This document shows positions 45,481 to 56,124 of a DNA stretch of 64,000 bases, piece after piece. A program made the translations under genes and the position numbers. The DNA is from Diplonema papillatum (taxonomy: Eukaryota > Euglenozoa > Diplonemea > Diplonemida > Diplonemidae). The stretch is from positions 1 to 64,000 of the forward strand of contig JAPJBO010001128.1 in NCBI GenBank assembly GCA_030068145.1, in the 5' to 3' direction. The notes under the pieces are model-generated. The model saw only the letters and a list, made by a program, of their open reading frames with translations, searched no databases and had not been told where the DNA came from. How positions within the stretch are numbered: the first letter of the stretch is position 1; every line of letters starts with the position of its first letter.

Positions 45481-46971
45481 CTAGGACTTCCGCAGCTTTG
45501 GCGGAGGTGCACCACCATCCTGGTGCCTTTTCCTGGAAGTCCGAGGGTCCATGGACATATCTTTGGATGGTGACTTCATGCCACCAGGTGAGAGCATTCG
45601 TTGTGGGGAAAGTAGTATTTGCAGCCGTTTGCTAATCTCCTGCGAGTTCGTCCAATTCGCCTCGACATAACTCAGCAATTCCCACCAGTGTGTCGATGGA
45701 AGGAGGTCCATGGCAAATGTTGCGATGGCTCCCTCAACCTTCTCACACGTTCTGACAACATAGCAAGAAAGTATAAAGCTGTACAAATCATCTCTTGCGG
45801 AGGGAAGACCATCAGCCCGATTTGGGATCTTGAAGCAGTCGGGGAGTGCTAAGCGCCCAGAGTTGTACTGATACTGCTTGCTCGTAGTGTCGAACGCACT
45901 GGCCCAATCGTTGAGGAATGCCTTCTGGCTTGTCGAGTCATAGAAGAAATTCGCTGGTCGGACATCACAATGGACAATCCCCAAGCGATGCACATGAACC
46001 AGAACATTCAGCAGCTGCTTCGCATGTGGCCATTCCAACAGCACTCCGTCCCGACAGCGGAAGTGACGACCCCTTGGGGAAAGCACGACAGACAGTTTTC
46101 CCTCAGCCTTAGCTAGAATCGTTGGTATACATCCTTCGGTCTGTGGCACGCTCACCTTTCCTAGCATCAAGACCTCATTTCTGAAAGCGTCCACGCTGGA
46201 AAAGACCTTTCCAACGACGTTCATAATTGTAGCAGATTTATCAATGACTGTATATGCCACACATGATGAACCCTTCCCAAACTGCTTTGCGAAGCGATAC
46301 CCGCTGATGGAAATGGGCTCCTTGACGGTGCAACAAATCTTGGTGATTCCATTTACTAGGTCTGCGGGGGAGGTCGTGACTGGGTCTTCGTAGTATTTTA
46401 CTGCTCCTGTGCCTTCCCGCCGAGCTACAACAGCGACTGCTTCCTTCCAGCTGGCAACAACGCCGTAAACTACATCGAGGCTCGATTGATTTTCTAACGC
46501 TGTGTGTAGATACCCCGCGAGTTGACCTAAGCAGTCAGATCGGGACACGGGTACTGTTCCGCTCTTCAACTCAATGAAACCCACAGCAGTTGTCCCGCTC
46601 GCGGTGTAACCACAGGGTGCGCATGTCAAATCAGGCTTTGCTTTTTCACCTGTTCTGTTTAAATGTGTATACGACCACTGGAACCTAGCAGTTTTTTTTT
46701 TTTTTACCAAGATGGCTGACAGAGCCACCTGCAGGTCTTCCTCTGCTGTGTGTTTCTCGACGAAGACGGACGCCAGCTGGTGAGACGCTTTTACCAGACG
46801 AATACCAACATTCGATGCCTCGCATTTAATCCACAAGCCACCAGCGGACAGGTAGGCATGACTCTCAGACCTCGAAACAGGTTTAGAGAGCTGTGATGAG
46901 GGAACGCGTTGATCCTGCAGAGCGGTCAGTCGGTCCTGTTTTGGAGTGCGGGGAGTGTGGTTTTCCGGCAC
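45481..46971 (-). CDS. Nuclease-kinase protein of Crinkler-like (CR) effector architecture
   Basis: 496-codon exon. Residues 85-165 look like a PD-(D/E)xK nuclease: PDL at 113-115, FIELKSG at 132-138, and Q150 with GYL. Residues 225-430 are a protein-kinase-like domain: glycine-rich FGKGSSCVAY (231-240), candidate Lys in GKVF (K255), catalytic-loop HCDVRPANFF (334-343), NDWASAF in place of the usual DFG (354-360), DDLYS (394-398). The basic tail (SRKRHQ...PKLRKS) resembles a nuclear signal. This nuclease plus kinase order is known from CR effectors of oomycetes, chytrids and other eukaryotes. The first codon is GTG and is preceded by a good acceptor (CTTACAG), so the start is probably in an upstream exon. 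The exon itself looks whole. Confidence 0.7.
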   Translation of the reverse strand: MPENHTPRTPKQDRLTALQDQRVPSSQLSKPVSRSESHAYLSAGGLWIKCEASNVGIRLVKASHQLASVFVEKHTAEEDLQVALSAILVKKKKTARFQWSYTHLNRTGEKAKPDLTCAPCGYTASGTTAVGFIELKSGTVPVSRSDCLGQLAGYLHTALENQSSLDVVYGVVASWKEAVAVVARREGTGAVKYYEDPVTTSPADLVNGITKICCTVKEPISISGYRFAKQFGKGSSCVAYTVIDKSATIMNVVGKVFSSVDAFRNEVLMLGKVSVPQTEGCIPTILAKAEGKLSVVLSPRGRHFRCRDGVLLEWPHAKQLLNVLVHVHRLGIVHCDVRPANFFYDSTSQKAFLNDWASAFDTTSKQYQYNSGRLALPDCFKIPNRADGLPSARDDLYSFILSCYVVRTCEKVEGAIATFAMDLLPSTHWWELLSYVEANWTNSQEISKRLQILLSPQRMLSPGGMKSPSKDMSMDPRTSRKRHQDGGAPPPKLRKS

Positions 46972-46984
46972 TGTAAGGGCTGAC

Positions 46985-47937
46985 TATTTTTTTTAGGGCC
47001 GACCAGCCTGCTCGACGCGGGCTGGTCCGCCCTCAGGCAGTGCCCAGCGAAGCGGAGCCGCTTTCTCTGCGACTCAACTATCCTTGGGAACTGATCCGCA
47101 AAGAGGTCATTGTTGCTACAGCGCGTCTCGCGACTGTAGACCTTAATGCCTCGAACAAACCGGACTAGACAAGTGTATGCTCCCGTGATCTCAGGAAGCA
47201 GGGAAGTGCCAACGATTCATGTTTCGGCGCCGGACAGAAGGATGGGAACCACGAGCGTTTTGAAAAACAAAACCTTTAGGTCGAGCTAATCGTGGACCGC
47301 CAAACAGACTTCAGTCTGTGTACTGCTACCCAGGCCAAAGACTTGTTCCGTAGGAAATCCGCTCTGCTGTCCACAAGCATGGAGCCGAGGTATTTGTAGT
47401 CCGGAACCTCACGAAGAGAGGCCCCATCTGGACGCGTTACGGTATGTACAACTGGCGAACCCAGGACGACAACCTCTGTCTTGCCTACGCCGTAGTTGGC
47501 CTTTCAGGCCATACTTCGCGGCTGCCGCAGTGAGCTTGTGCAGGAGACTCTGGCTGCTGCTGCTGATCGGGCTATTAGAACAATGTCATCGACAAATTCA
47601 AGGTGCTTTACGAGATCATTGGCGTGCATGAGGTCGCCTAAGCATCTTGATGCCTCCGCCTTTCAGGCGAGCGCCGGTGTCCCACGCTTTCTGGCGCCTC
47701 ATGTCTCGCGTTGCCTTCGCCGGGTTGTAGTGCAGCGTTGAAGTCGCCCGCAACTACACAGTACTCGTTGTCGCGGACTCGATCCAACAGAGCACTGAGG
47801 ACCAACGGGTGCGTGCTGTTCAGTTGCCCTGCCGCCGAGTGCGGAGCGCAGACGTTTACGAGCCAGCCATCTTCGCCTGCCGCTGACTCTGTCCGCATCC
47901 ACATCACTCGGTGGTTTTCGTTGCTAATTTCTTTCAC
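46985..47937 (-). mobile_element. LINE fragment: endonuclease and reverse transcriptase parts
   Basis: The minus strand shows an apurinic-type endonuclease piece (47638-47937, with VNVCAPHSAAG and CVVAGDFNAAL) and then, directly after it, the later part of a LINE reverse transcriptase: HLEFVDDIVLIAR (about 47566-47615, the F-x-DD motif) and DYKYLGSMLVDSRADF followed by an R..AW...L..W.S-type thumb region, with stops and frame changes. The 3' end has a GC-rich stem and an A8 run near 46985-47025. The central endonuclease-to-RT part is missing, so the copy is dead and internally deleted. Confidence 0.75.
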
Positions 47938-47940
47938 ACA

Positions 47941-50900
47941 TGCCTGCAGGGCCTACGAGAAGAAAAAGAAGAAGGCGGATGCTGATGAAGCTGCTGTTGC
48001 GGAGGAGGGCGCCGCGAGGGCTGCCAGGAGGAAGCTGAACTTCCGGGTCGAGTTCGAGCAACCCTCCCCCCTTGCTGAGACGCATGCGCAGATGTTGCGC
48101 AGCAAGGTTGATGGTGCCGGTGTTGTACGGCCCCCGCTGCCCCAGCCCAATGAGCACTGCGCCCTCCAAGGAGCCGAAGGCGCGGCAACACGCGCGGTAC
48201 CTGACGGCACTGTTTCGCCCCTGGACGTTCCGGGATGTGGGCAATGCCGACATCGCAACACCCGCAGCCTGGGGCACCTTCTGGGAGAATCTCACGGGTC
48301 CCCGCAAGCAGTGGGCGCTCAACGTTGCGACGTTGCTGCGCAGTGACTCCAAGGTCCGGGAGGCGGTGACTCTGTGGCGGTTCAGCTGTGCTCGTAGCGT
48401 GATTGATAAGCAGGAACACGCAGATGCGTCGACAGAGGACGAAACCGACGCCCTCGCCGCCCAGTTCGGTGCAGATGCCGAAGCCGTGCTGGAGCTCCGA
48501 GAGGACATCGCAGAGGAGGATCCTGCGACTGTGTTCCTCAACGGGCTGCAGGACGCGCTTGCGTCGTTTCAGTTTCCCGAGCCCCCTTCGGTTTCCAGCG
48601 AGAACAGCGTTTCGCCGGAATCGGCTGCTGCCGATTTCGCAGCCCGAAGGAAGGATCTGCAAACGATGCAGAAGCTGGAAGCGCCTGACGACGCCCCGCT
48701 GCATCGCGACGCGCTGAATGCGAACCCCTTCCAGCCGGCGGAAGATGTCACTCTGGAGGACGGCATTCCACAGGCGCCTCCGCAACTGGATGCCGCGCAG
48801 AAGGCGGTTTTCGATGCGATCGTCGGTGCCGTCCTCGTGGCGAAACGCGAGCCGAGGCTCCTCCTCGTGCACGGCGGACCCCGGTGCGGTAAGTCCTTCG
48901 TCATGCGGTGCGCACGTGCCGCTCTCGACCGCGTTGCCCCGGGTTCGCTCCTCGCCGGCGCGACGACGGGAATCGCTGCCTGCAACATCGGTGGGCAGAC
49001 GATTTCGCGTCTGCTGCTGCTGTACAAGTCGAGGCTCTCGAAGGACGACACGGGCGGCCTGCAGGAGCTCTTCGAAAAGATCGACGGCCTCTTCATCGAC
49101 GAGATGTCGATGCTCAGGGCCTCTGACCTCGCGCTTGTGGAGGAACGCCTGCGCATCGCGAAGAAGAGTAACGAGCCTTTCGGCGGCATTGCAGTCATCC
49201 TCGTCGGTGACTTTTTCCAGGTGATGGGTGTTCCTCTGTACTCTGCGTCGGCGGGCAGGAATTCGGCAGCAGCCCTGGGGGCATTGGCGCCTTCACGCTG
49301 ATGGAGCTGGGCCAGCAGCACCGCGTCAATGCGGATGCAAAGGGGGCGGCGGCACACATACGACGCATCAACATGATGCGGGATCGAGCGACGTGCAGGC
49401 AGGCCCTCGTGGAACTGATCGGCAGCGCGAGGCAGCTGGGGCCGGGCGACCCCTGGCCGGAGAACACGTCGCTCATCGTCGCGAGCAACGCCGAAGCTGC
49501 GACGGCGACGAAGTTTCTGTCGCAGAAGTTCGCGCGCGAGAGAGGGCTTCCGGTGGCTTGCTTCTCCCTGCCTGCGGACAAGAAGCTGAAGCCCCGGAAA
49601 GATGATGAAGTATTCTGCTTCGTTCCCGGCGCTCCTGCCATTGTCACCGGCAACATCTCTGTGGCAAAGGGGGACACGTTCCGCGAACAGAGGTCGCTTT
49701 CGTACGACGACGAAAACGTCACGCAGCGAGTAAACGAACTCCTGACCAACGCAAGCCCGGGAGACATCGTCATGGTCCCCCCACCGAGGTACATCGTGGT
49801 CTCTGTGGACGGGAAGGAGGTCCCCGTCGAGCGCGTGCGCGGGACCGATGACACGAAGAGACCAAAGAACGGCACCACCCCCAGGTACACCCGATCCTTC
49901 AAGGTGCTTCCCGGGTTTGCGTTTACGTTCTGGCGTTGCCAGGGGCTGACACTGCAGAACGTAGTGATCGACCTCAACAAGCGTCCGGCCTCCCTCGGCC
50001 GCGTCACTTTCGAGGCGATTTACGTCGCGATGTCCCGGGTGACTTCCCCGGACAACTTGTTTGTTTTGCCTCCGAGGCAGGAAGGGTTCTCCTGGATATG
50101 TGCCAAGAAACCCCCCGCAGCCCTCATGGCCTGGCTGAACAGCCGTAGGGATCCCGACCCGCCCGAGTCACAGCCAAAGGGGAAGAAGGAGAAGAAGGTG
50201 GCGGACGGTCGGAAACCTGCGCCTTCGTCAGAGCGCCGCAGACTGGCAGCAGCAAAAAGGCGAAGCCCGCAACGAAGCCCGCAACGAAGCCCCCGGCGAA
50301 GCCCGCGAAGCCAGCAGCGAAGCCCCCAGCGAAGCCCCCTGCGAAGCCGCCGTCGTCGGCGAAACGCCACGCCTCCCCGCTGCGCGGGCAAAAGAAGGCG
50401 AGACCCGCCCTGGATGTGGTGTCGATCGCGCGTGAAACACTCCACGCAATGGGCCTCGAGCTTGAGCAGGTCCCCGGAGACGGGGCCTGTTTTTTCCACG
50501 CTGTCGGACGCCGGGTCGAGTTAGACGTGGAGATGACCCGCCGGAAGATCGTGGAGTTTGCGGCCTCGCATCGCGAGTTGTTGGTCGCGCCGTTGCTGCC
50601 CGAGGGCACTCCTCCGGCTGGGTGGCTGCTGACGATGGCTGAGCCGCTCCGATGGGCTGACGATGCCGCCATGGAGTTCGCCACCACTCTGTTCAACAGA
50701 GCCCTGATCCTCTTCGTTTTTCAGGGAGATGGCAGCCGGTTCGTCATGCCGGTCGGCAAATCGCACAGGCCGAACCCGATTGTGCTAATTCACTACGCGA
50801 ATCTGCACTTCGACCTTGTGCGCGGTGAACTCAGCCCGGCCGCGCTCCATGCAGCATCCGTCGCATGGGAACACCCCCCCCCTTTGCTGTCTGCGCCACC

Positions 50901-51150
50901 ACAGGCACCCGTGGCCACCGCGACGCCCTCGACACAACGCTTGTGCCCGCTCCCGAAGTGCCGTCGCCCGCTTCATCTTCGCAAAACGGGGAAGTGGTCT
51001 TGTGACAGGAGTGGCTGCACATTCCACGACGACAGCATGGGGGACCACACACTCCCTGGATGCCGATGTTGGGCAGTGCTCCTGGCACTGCGCACGTTGC
51101 GACCTCGACTTTTGCCTTGATGGTTGCCTGCGGCAGAGTGGTCAGTAAGT
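47941..51150 (+). pseudogene. Helitron-like PIF1 helicase plus OTU protease relic
   Basis: Plus-strand coding remnant, frame-interrupted at least twice. In order: the helicase-preceding region (ARYLTALFRPWTFRDV at about 48200), Walker A GGPRCGKSF (about 48870-48900), Walker B GLFIDEMSML (about 49085), GDFFQV (about 49208), motif VI YVAMSRVTSPDNLFVL (about 50020-50070), a Lys/Pro/Ala repeat linker, an OTU cysteine protease with GDGACFF (Asp, Cys) and HYANLHFDLV (His), and a Cys-rich CARCDLDFCLDGC end. Helicase joined to OTU is typical of animal-type Helitrons/Helentrons. No HUH replication-initiator domain is found, so the 5' half is absent, and transposon ends were not identified. Confidence 0.7.
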
Positions 51151-51280
51151 AGTTTTTGGTGTTTTTCTGTCTTGCCTTCCTGAGTTCCTCCCTGTTCATC
51201 CTTCGGGTTCTGTCGGATGATGTGTCATGAGACACAGTGGTCTTTTTTCACCATCCCTTTCGCCGTTTGCACAAACACCG

Positions 51281-51610
51281 AACTACCTGAACTTAGCGTC
51301 GTCTGAACTGAGCATCACCAGAACTTAGCAAGCGCCTGAACTTAGCATCGCCCGAGCCTAGCAACAGTTACGATCGAACTTTGCCTCACTTCGCCAGAGC
51401 TTATGAACTATGCTGCAAAGTTTGCATCGCCCGGGCTTAGCATCCCTCGTTGTGTTGCAACGCCCGAACTTGCCACTACATGCCGAACTTAGCATCACTC
51501 GAACCACTTAGCAACGCCCGAACTAACTTAGCATCACTCGAGCTTCACCAGAACTTAGCTTCGCCCGAACTTTACTGTTCCCCGAACTTTAACAGCTGCC
51601 TCCAGTCTCG
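51281..51610. repeat. Degenerate minisatellite, about 17-bp period
   Basis: Variants of gaacttagcatcgcccg recur about 18 times with substitutions and small indels. No coding role. Confidence 0.75.
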
Positions 51611-52824
51611 CCACGCGCCGGCCTTAGCCGAGCGCACGTACTTTTCAATTCACGAGCATTTTCGAGGACGGTGCAGGGCACGAGGCACGTCGGTAATCAC
51701 CCTGAAACACTGTATGTGAGGGCTCTCCTGTGCCTTTTGTAGGTTCCTAGCACAATAGGGTGTTTGTAGAGCATCTCTGGTACTGACAGACCACAAAGAA
51801 GCTGCTAGGCTGACCGTTGTTTGGCGAACAGTGATCAGAGGGCGGATCCCTGCGTTTCAGAGCCTCTCAGGGAGCTTGCGGACACTGTTTTCTTACTGTT
51901 TGAGGGGTTAAAGATGGTAATTTTTGCTCATCCACGACCAAAGATGGGTTCTAGACATGTTTTTCCTTGATGGGTGTACAAAAGGCTGTCCAACATAGAC
52001 GAATAATGAAAATTCGGGTTCCGGACAAAAAAAGGGCCTGAGAGTGGGTTCCCCTACATTGCGGCCCCAAAAAAATACATATAGAGAGAGAGAGAGAGAC
52101 GAGTTAGAGTGCTATATATACATATTTTCCTTGGCCCACGGGCCTACGGTCAAGTGGCTACCGATTTCCCAAACTAAAGCATCAAGGCTTGGCGCACCTT
52201 GGGGCTTGGCGCTCGCGCTGAACACAAGCTGTGCTGCCTCCGACTCAAGCTTTGCAAGCTGTGGTTGACCGTCACGTTCCTGGACCAGGAGCGGCCTTTT
52301 TCTTCTTCTTCTTCTTCTTCTTCCTTGGCCACAAAAAAAACTCCAGGAAAACAAAATCAATACACACTTCAAGTGTGCTGAATCGTAGTGCGAACTGTTC
52401 CGACATAGCTGCGGCCGTCTGTGTTTGGTGGTATTTTTTGCTTGCACAAGCAGTCAGTCCGAATGTATCGTTTCCATGATGTCGTTTTTGTGCTGATGAT
52501 GATGATGATGGTATGGAAAAAAGTTGCGTTTTCAAAAACCCGGGTCCAGGGTCCCGAGTTACATGCACCCCTGGGGGCTGGGCTGGCTGCATACGTGCAT
52601 ACGAATGCGTATGCAGACTTGAAAAATATGCATCCGCATACGTATGCATATGTGTAAATAGAAAGTTGTAAAGAGGGGAGTGTACGGCTCCCAAAGTGGG
52701 GAATGAAACCTTGAGGGACTAGCCCCCTGTGTTTTTTTCACCGCGGCGTTGTGTGCACCTTGTTCTTCGTCTCATGTTTCGCTCTTGAACGCAGACCAAT
52801 CCAAAGTCAGAGCTCAGTGTGATT
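51611..52824. other. Gene-free region with microsatellites
   Basis: Contains (GA)n at about 52083-52100, (TTC)n at about 52303-52323 and a gcatacg-rich palindromic stretch at about 52590-52655. Open frames here come from these simple repeats. No gene recognised. Confidence 0.5.
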
Positions 52825-53259
52825 TCATACCTGGGGAGGTGCTTGCGCAAGCAGGGTCAGTCGCTTCTGGAATTCCACCAGTTGATTCTGGAATGCCACC
52901 AGTTGCTGATTCAGTGACTTCTTCTCCTCCTCCAGCGACTCGTGTGTGGAAACAAGACGAGCACTTGGTTTACCTGGTTTACCTGGTTTACCTGGTTTAC
53001 CAGCCGTTCGGTCGGATTCGTTCCACCCACCGAGAATTCTAACGCGCTCGTTGAGCTTCAAGACTGCGACATGCCCATCGACGAAGCCGGCGATCAGCTC
53101 CTTCTTACCCTCCACTTCCGCCACCTTTGCCTCCACTTCCGCCACCTTTGCCTTCACTTCCGCCACCTGTGTCTTGAGGTCATCCTTCTCGGTGTCCAGA
53201 AGTTTCCTGTCGTCACATTTCTTCTCGTCGACCGCATCCGTTATCTCCGCATCGCCTCC
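52825..53259 (-). pseudogene. Coiled-coil gene class B, exon 2, split from exon 1 by a retroelement
   Basis: Close copy of 26403-26849: same GGDAEI start after the CACTAG acceptor, EVEAKVA heptads, KPG repeat (one more copy here) and FQNQLVA repeats (one fewer), ending RLTLLAQAPPQ. Its exon 1 lies 3.1 kb away at 56354-56554 because the retroelement 53279-56087 inserted just inside exon 2, duplicating the exon border. Confidence 0.7.
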
Positions 53260-53278
53260 CTAGTGGTTGTATTTTATA
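53242..53278. repeat. 37-bp target-site duplication, left copy
   Basis: Matches 56088-56124 with one mismatch and contains the exon 2 acceptor of the coiled-coil gene. The single-copy empty site is 26832-26868. Confidence 0.88.
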
Positions 53279-56087
53279 GCGTTATTTGTGGATTAGAAGG
53301 TCGGTATTTTAAAGTCTCCGGTTGACCGTAGAGGCTTGGGTATGGCGGGGGGTTGAGAAAAGTAAAAGAGTGCGACTCGTTTCGGGTGTTGTGTCACTCC
53401 GTTGTGAAACCTTGTGAAGTCCCCTAACGCGTTTAGAGGGTGCTTGGGTTTGGGTAGGGTGTGGTCGTTCTGCTGCGGCGTGAAAAGCCAGGAAGTTTCG
53501 ACGCTAATCTTCGACTCTTGATTAAGTTCACCGGGTTGCGTGCTCGTCAGGAAGATCCCGGTGCCTGGCTTTTCTTCTGGGTGGTTTCGTGTTGATCGGC
53601 GGCTGTGTGTTACGAGGCACGGATTAGGGGATGAAAAAAGGAAAAAGAAATGGGGGAGAAAAAGAAGGGGGGGAGAGGGGGAGAGGGGAAGTTGGGGTTT
53701 TGAGGGTTGTCCTCGGGGTACGGGGGGGGGTGGTTGGAGGGTTTGAGTGACAGAGGTTACGCTTGCGCTGTTCGCATGAAGGCTCGTTGGCTCGAAGAAG
53801 TGGAAGTAGCGTTGGTTATTGTTCGATGTTATTCTTACAGTCGTAAGATGTGATAAAAAAATTTATTTTAAAAAAACCTCATTTGACTGTTTGTTGTCCT
53901 CCACAGTCGGGGTTCTCTAGCTGCACGAGGCAGCCGTGGATGATGAAATTAAGTTCCTCGCTTACTTTGCTTATTCTTTTTCGTAGCCTTGAGCGTGTGC
54001 GATACCGCTGGGTTTCTCTTGCATTTTGAGATATGGTGGCGTAGACTTTTGAAGCGCGCTTTCCCTGCGGTCCGTCCGTCGTTGTTGCAGTATGGGCATT
54101 TGCGTTTTCCGAGGGCTTTCTGTGCCGCCTTTCGTACTGGGCTTGTTGCTAGAGTCATCTCTTTGCAGTGAAGCATGTGTGTACGGAGGCCTTTGGCGCC
54201 TTTGAACTTGTTGCCTGCGTCCGTGGTAGTTGCTTTGCAGGCTGGGCATGCCCAAATCAGCGTTCCTTCATGCTGTGTTGTTTCTTCGGATGAGGTCTCG
54301 TCGTCTGAGGTAGGGGTGTCCCCTCGCAATTCTTCGAGCAGTTCGAGTGTTTGTGTAGGGTCTGTGTCGGTGGTGTCTTCTTTCGTGTACAGGAACATGT
54401 ACGTGGCGTTGTCTGTGTACGTAGGTTCCCGGGAGTGTGAGGTGGTTTCGTTGTTGTAATGTGTCCAGTTTTGGTCTGTGAAAGGGGTGCGGTTACGTTT
54501 GTGGATGGTGTAGTGGCCGGCGTTCTCTCTTCCTGTGTGTGTTATAACGGCTTGGAGTTCGTATTTGTGTTCGTGGTCCGGAATGTTGAGGGTGGGATCA
54601 GCTGCCACCGGGGTTCGATTTTCGTTTGCGAACTCGTTCCGTCTAAGACACAGTAGTAATGTGTCTTGTGCTGCTCGGATACTGGTTTGCGTTTCTGCTG
54701 TCTTTGTCTTTTTGCACTTGTCACATCTGTAATCTTTGGGGGTGCTTTTCTTGCAGAAACTGTCCAGACATCCTTGAGCGGTGCTGGCCTGTATTGCGAG
54801 GATTGTCATGCTGTAGGGTTGATCTTCTGTTTTGATGTAGCCGCAGTTGTTGCAATGGATTGTTGTCGTCTGTAGGTGTAATAATTCGTTGAAGGCGTCG
54901 CTGCAGTTTGGTTGGCACGTGCGGTGTTCTTCGTTTTCGTTCGCTATCGCAGCGAGTAGTTGAAGTAAGGCTTCTTCTAGGTCGTGTTGTTCTCCGTCGC
55001 CGAGGTGTGTGCCCATGTGCTCGAAGAGCCTTTGGACGACGTTTTGGGTTTTCCTGCCGCTTATCCATTCGTTCACGTCTTGTGTGCATGGGCCTGTTTG
55101 GTGTTGTGGACAGTCGTTGTACTTGCGTATTTGATTTGACAAGTGTGTCGCTGCTATGAGGTTTAGCGACGCTTGCAGGAAGCAAGAGTTTCTTGTCGTG
55201 TATTTGTGAAGTTGCTGTGGGTGTTTCCGCTTCGTTTTGGCTGCTACTGCTGCGGCGATGGTGATGGTTGCAACGAGGCTGGCTACTCGTTCCGTGACGG
55301 TTAATTCGGGTGTGGGTTGTGATGGAGAGTCAACGGAGGATGGTGATTCGCTCGGTAAGTGGGCCGGGAAGAAGTTGGTTGGCCTGTGTTTGCCGGCGAA
55401 CTCCGGTTCGTTGATGCGTGGTTGGCGTTTTTTGTGCCGGGCTACGCAGAATCCAAGGAACGGCTTGAGCTGGCTGTGGAGTCGTGGCAGGTTGCCGAAT
55501 TCCTCTGTGAGCCATGCGTTCCAGGGTGCGTATAGTACCCGTGGGTTGTGACCTCTGTCGATCATGGCATATACGCTCCTCTGTATTTCTACACGCAGGT
55601 CTTGTAGGTGGTTCGTTTGTCGGATTGCTCGTATCAGCGCGCCCTTGAAGATACCGCTCGCTTGCGCCTTGGGAGCCGTTGTTAGGTGGTGGGTATAGCG
55701 GGTCCCGTAGTTTTTCGGTTGTATTGTGAGGCGGATGTGCGGTGCGTGGGGAGGATCCGGACGTTCGACGCGTATCCGGACTCCGAGAAATACTACGTCG
55801 TCGTGTGCTGTAGTTGTGTTTTTGTACCGCATGTTGTAAAGGTGCTGCGGTGGTGGTGTGGTCCCGAAGTTGAGGAAGTCGTCGATGAAGCGGTAGGTGT
55901 GTGCGTGTGCCTTCGCTTCTTCGATCTTTCCTTCATCTACGAGGCTGTCTACGTATGCTTTCTCGATCCGATAGCAGAAAAGGTTTGCTATATCCGAGCT
56001 AGCATTACCGCCCATAGGTATGCCGTCGGTCTGCCTGAGTACTTGATCGCCTTGTGCTATGTAGCTGTTACCGATAATGATTGCAAG
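53279..56087 (-). mobile_element. Retroelement insertion encoding RT-USP-zinc finger protein, 2809 bp
   Basis: Bounded exactly by the 37-bp duplication. The 5' end (56087) starts in mid reverse transcriptase, so the insertion is 5'-truncated, as common for target-primed retrotransposition. The 3' noncoding part (53279-53948) is G-rich on the plus strand and has no poly(A). A 3'-end motif ttttaaagtctccgg (about 53307) recurs in each composite unit (5497 in unit 1). No LTRs are seen. Clade uncertain; a Penelope-like or divergent LINE origin are the candidates. Confidence 0.8.
53949..56087 (-). CDS. Reverse transcriptase (C-terminal part) fused to ubiquitin-specific protease and two zinc fingers
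   Basis: The frame is open from the insertion border; counting from the Met of MGGNASS (56015) it has 688 codons. The RT part: GIPMGGNASSDIANLFCY (motif B, begins just before the Met), YRFIDDF (41-47, catalytic DD), FLGVRI (76-81), thumb-like region to about 200. The earlier RT motifs, including the first catalytic Asp, are missing. USP (C19) part: Cys box NSCFLQASLN (C278), QHD at 343-345 where USPs have QQD, zinc ligands CNNC (388-391) and CDKC (431-434), His box with GHYT (H501) and YMFLYTK (539-545). The tail has two fingers, CPAC...H..HC (590-617) and CPYC...HH..KC (640-665). Known OTU-bearing retroelements exist; I do not know of a described RT-USP fusion. Confidence 0.8.
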   Translation of the reverse strand, partial: LAIIIGNSYIAQGDQVLRQTDGIPMGGNASSDIANLFCYRIEKAYVDSLVDEGKIEEAKAHAHTYRFIDDFLNFGTTPPPQHLYNMRYKNTTTAHDDVVFLGVRIRVERPDPPHAPHIRLTIQPKNYGTRYTHHLTTAPKAQASGIFKGALIRAIRQTNHLQDLRVEIQRSVYAMIDRGHNPRVLYAPWNAWLTEEFGNLPRLHSQLKPFLGFCVARHKKRQPRINEPEFAGKHRPTNFFPAHLPSESPSSVDSPSQPTPELTVTERVASLVATITIAAAVAAKTKRKHPQQLHKYTTRNSCFLQASLNLIAATHLSNQIRKYNDCPQHQTGPCTQDVNEWISGRKTQNVVQRLFEHMGTHLGDGEQHDLEEALLQLLAAIANENEEHRTCQPNCSDAFNELLHLQTTTIHCNNCGYIKTEDQPYSMTILAIQASTAQGCLDSFCKKSTPKDYRCDKCKKTKTAETQTSIRAAQDTLLLCLRRNEFANENRTPVAADPTLNIPDHEHKYELQAVITHTGRENAGHYTIHKRNRTPFTDQNWTHYNNETTSHSREPTYTDNATYMFLYTKEDTTDTDPTQTLELLEELRGDTPTSDDETSSEETTQHEGTLIWACPACKATTTDAGNKFKGAKGLRTHMLHCKEMTLATSPVRKAAQKALGKRKCPYCNNDGRTAGKARFKSLRHHISKCKRNPAVSHTLKATKKNKQSKRGT

Positions 56088-56124
56088 TATCTCTGCATCG
56101 CCTCCCTAGTGGTTGTATTTTATA
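56088..56124. repeat. 37-bp target-site duplication, right copy
   Basis: See left copy 53242-53278. The single mismatch is a C/T near the retroelement side. Confidence 0.88.

Noticed and set aside
52112-52447. Lysine-rich minus-strand frame near 52.3 kb
   Set aside because: It is produced by a TTC microsatellite and has no conserved features.
53279-56087. An LTR retrotransposon or retrovirus
   Set aside because: No LTRs, gag, protease or integrase; the motif pattern and 5' truncation with a long target duplication fit a non-LTR type element.
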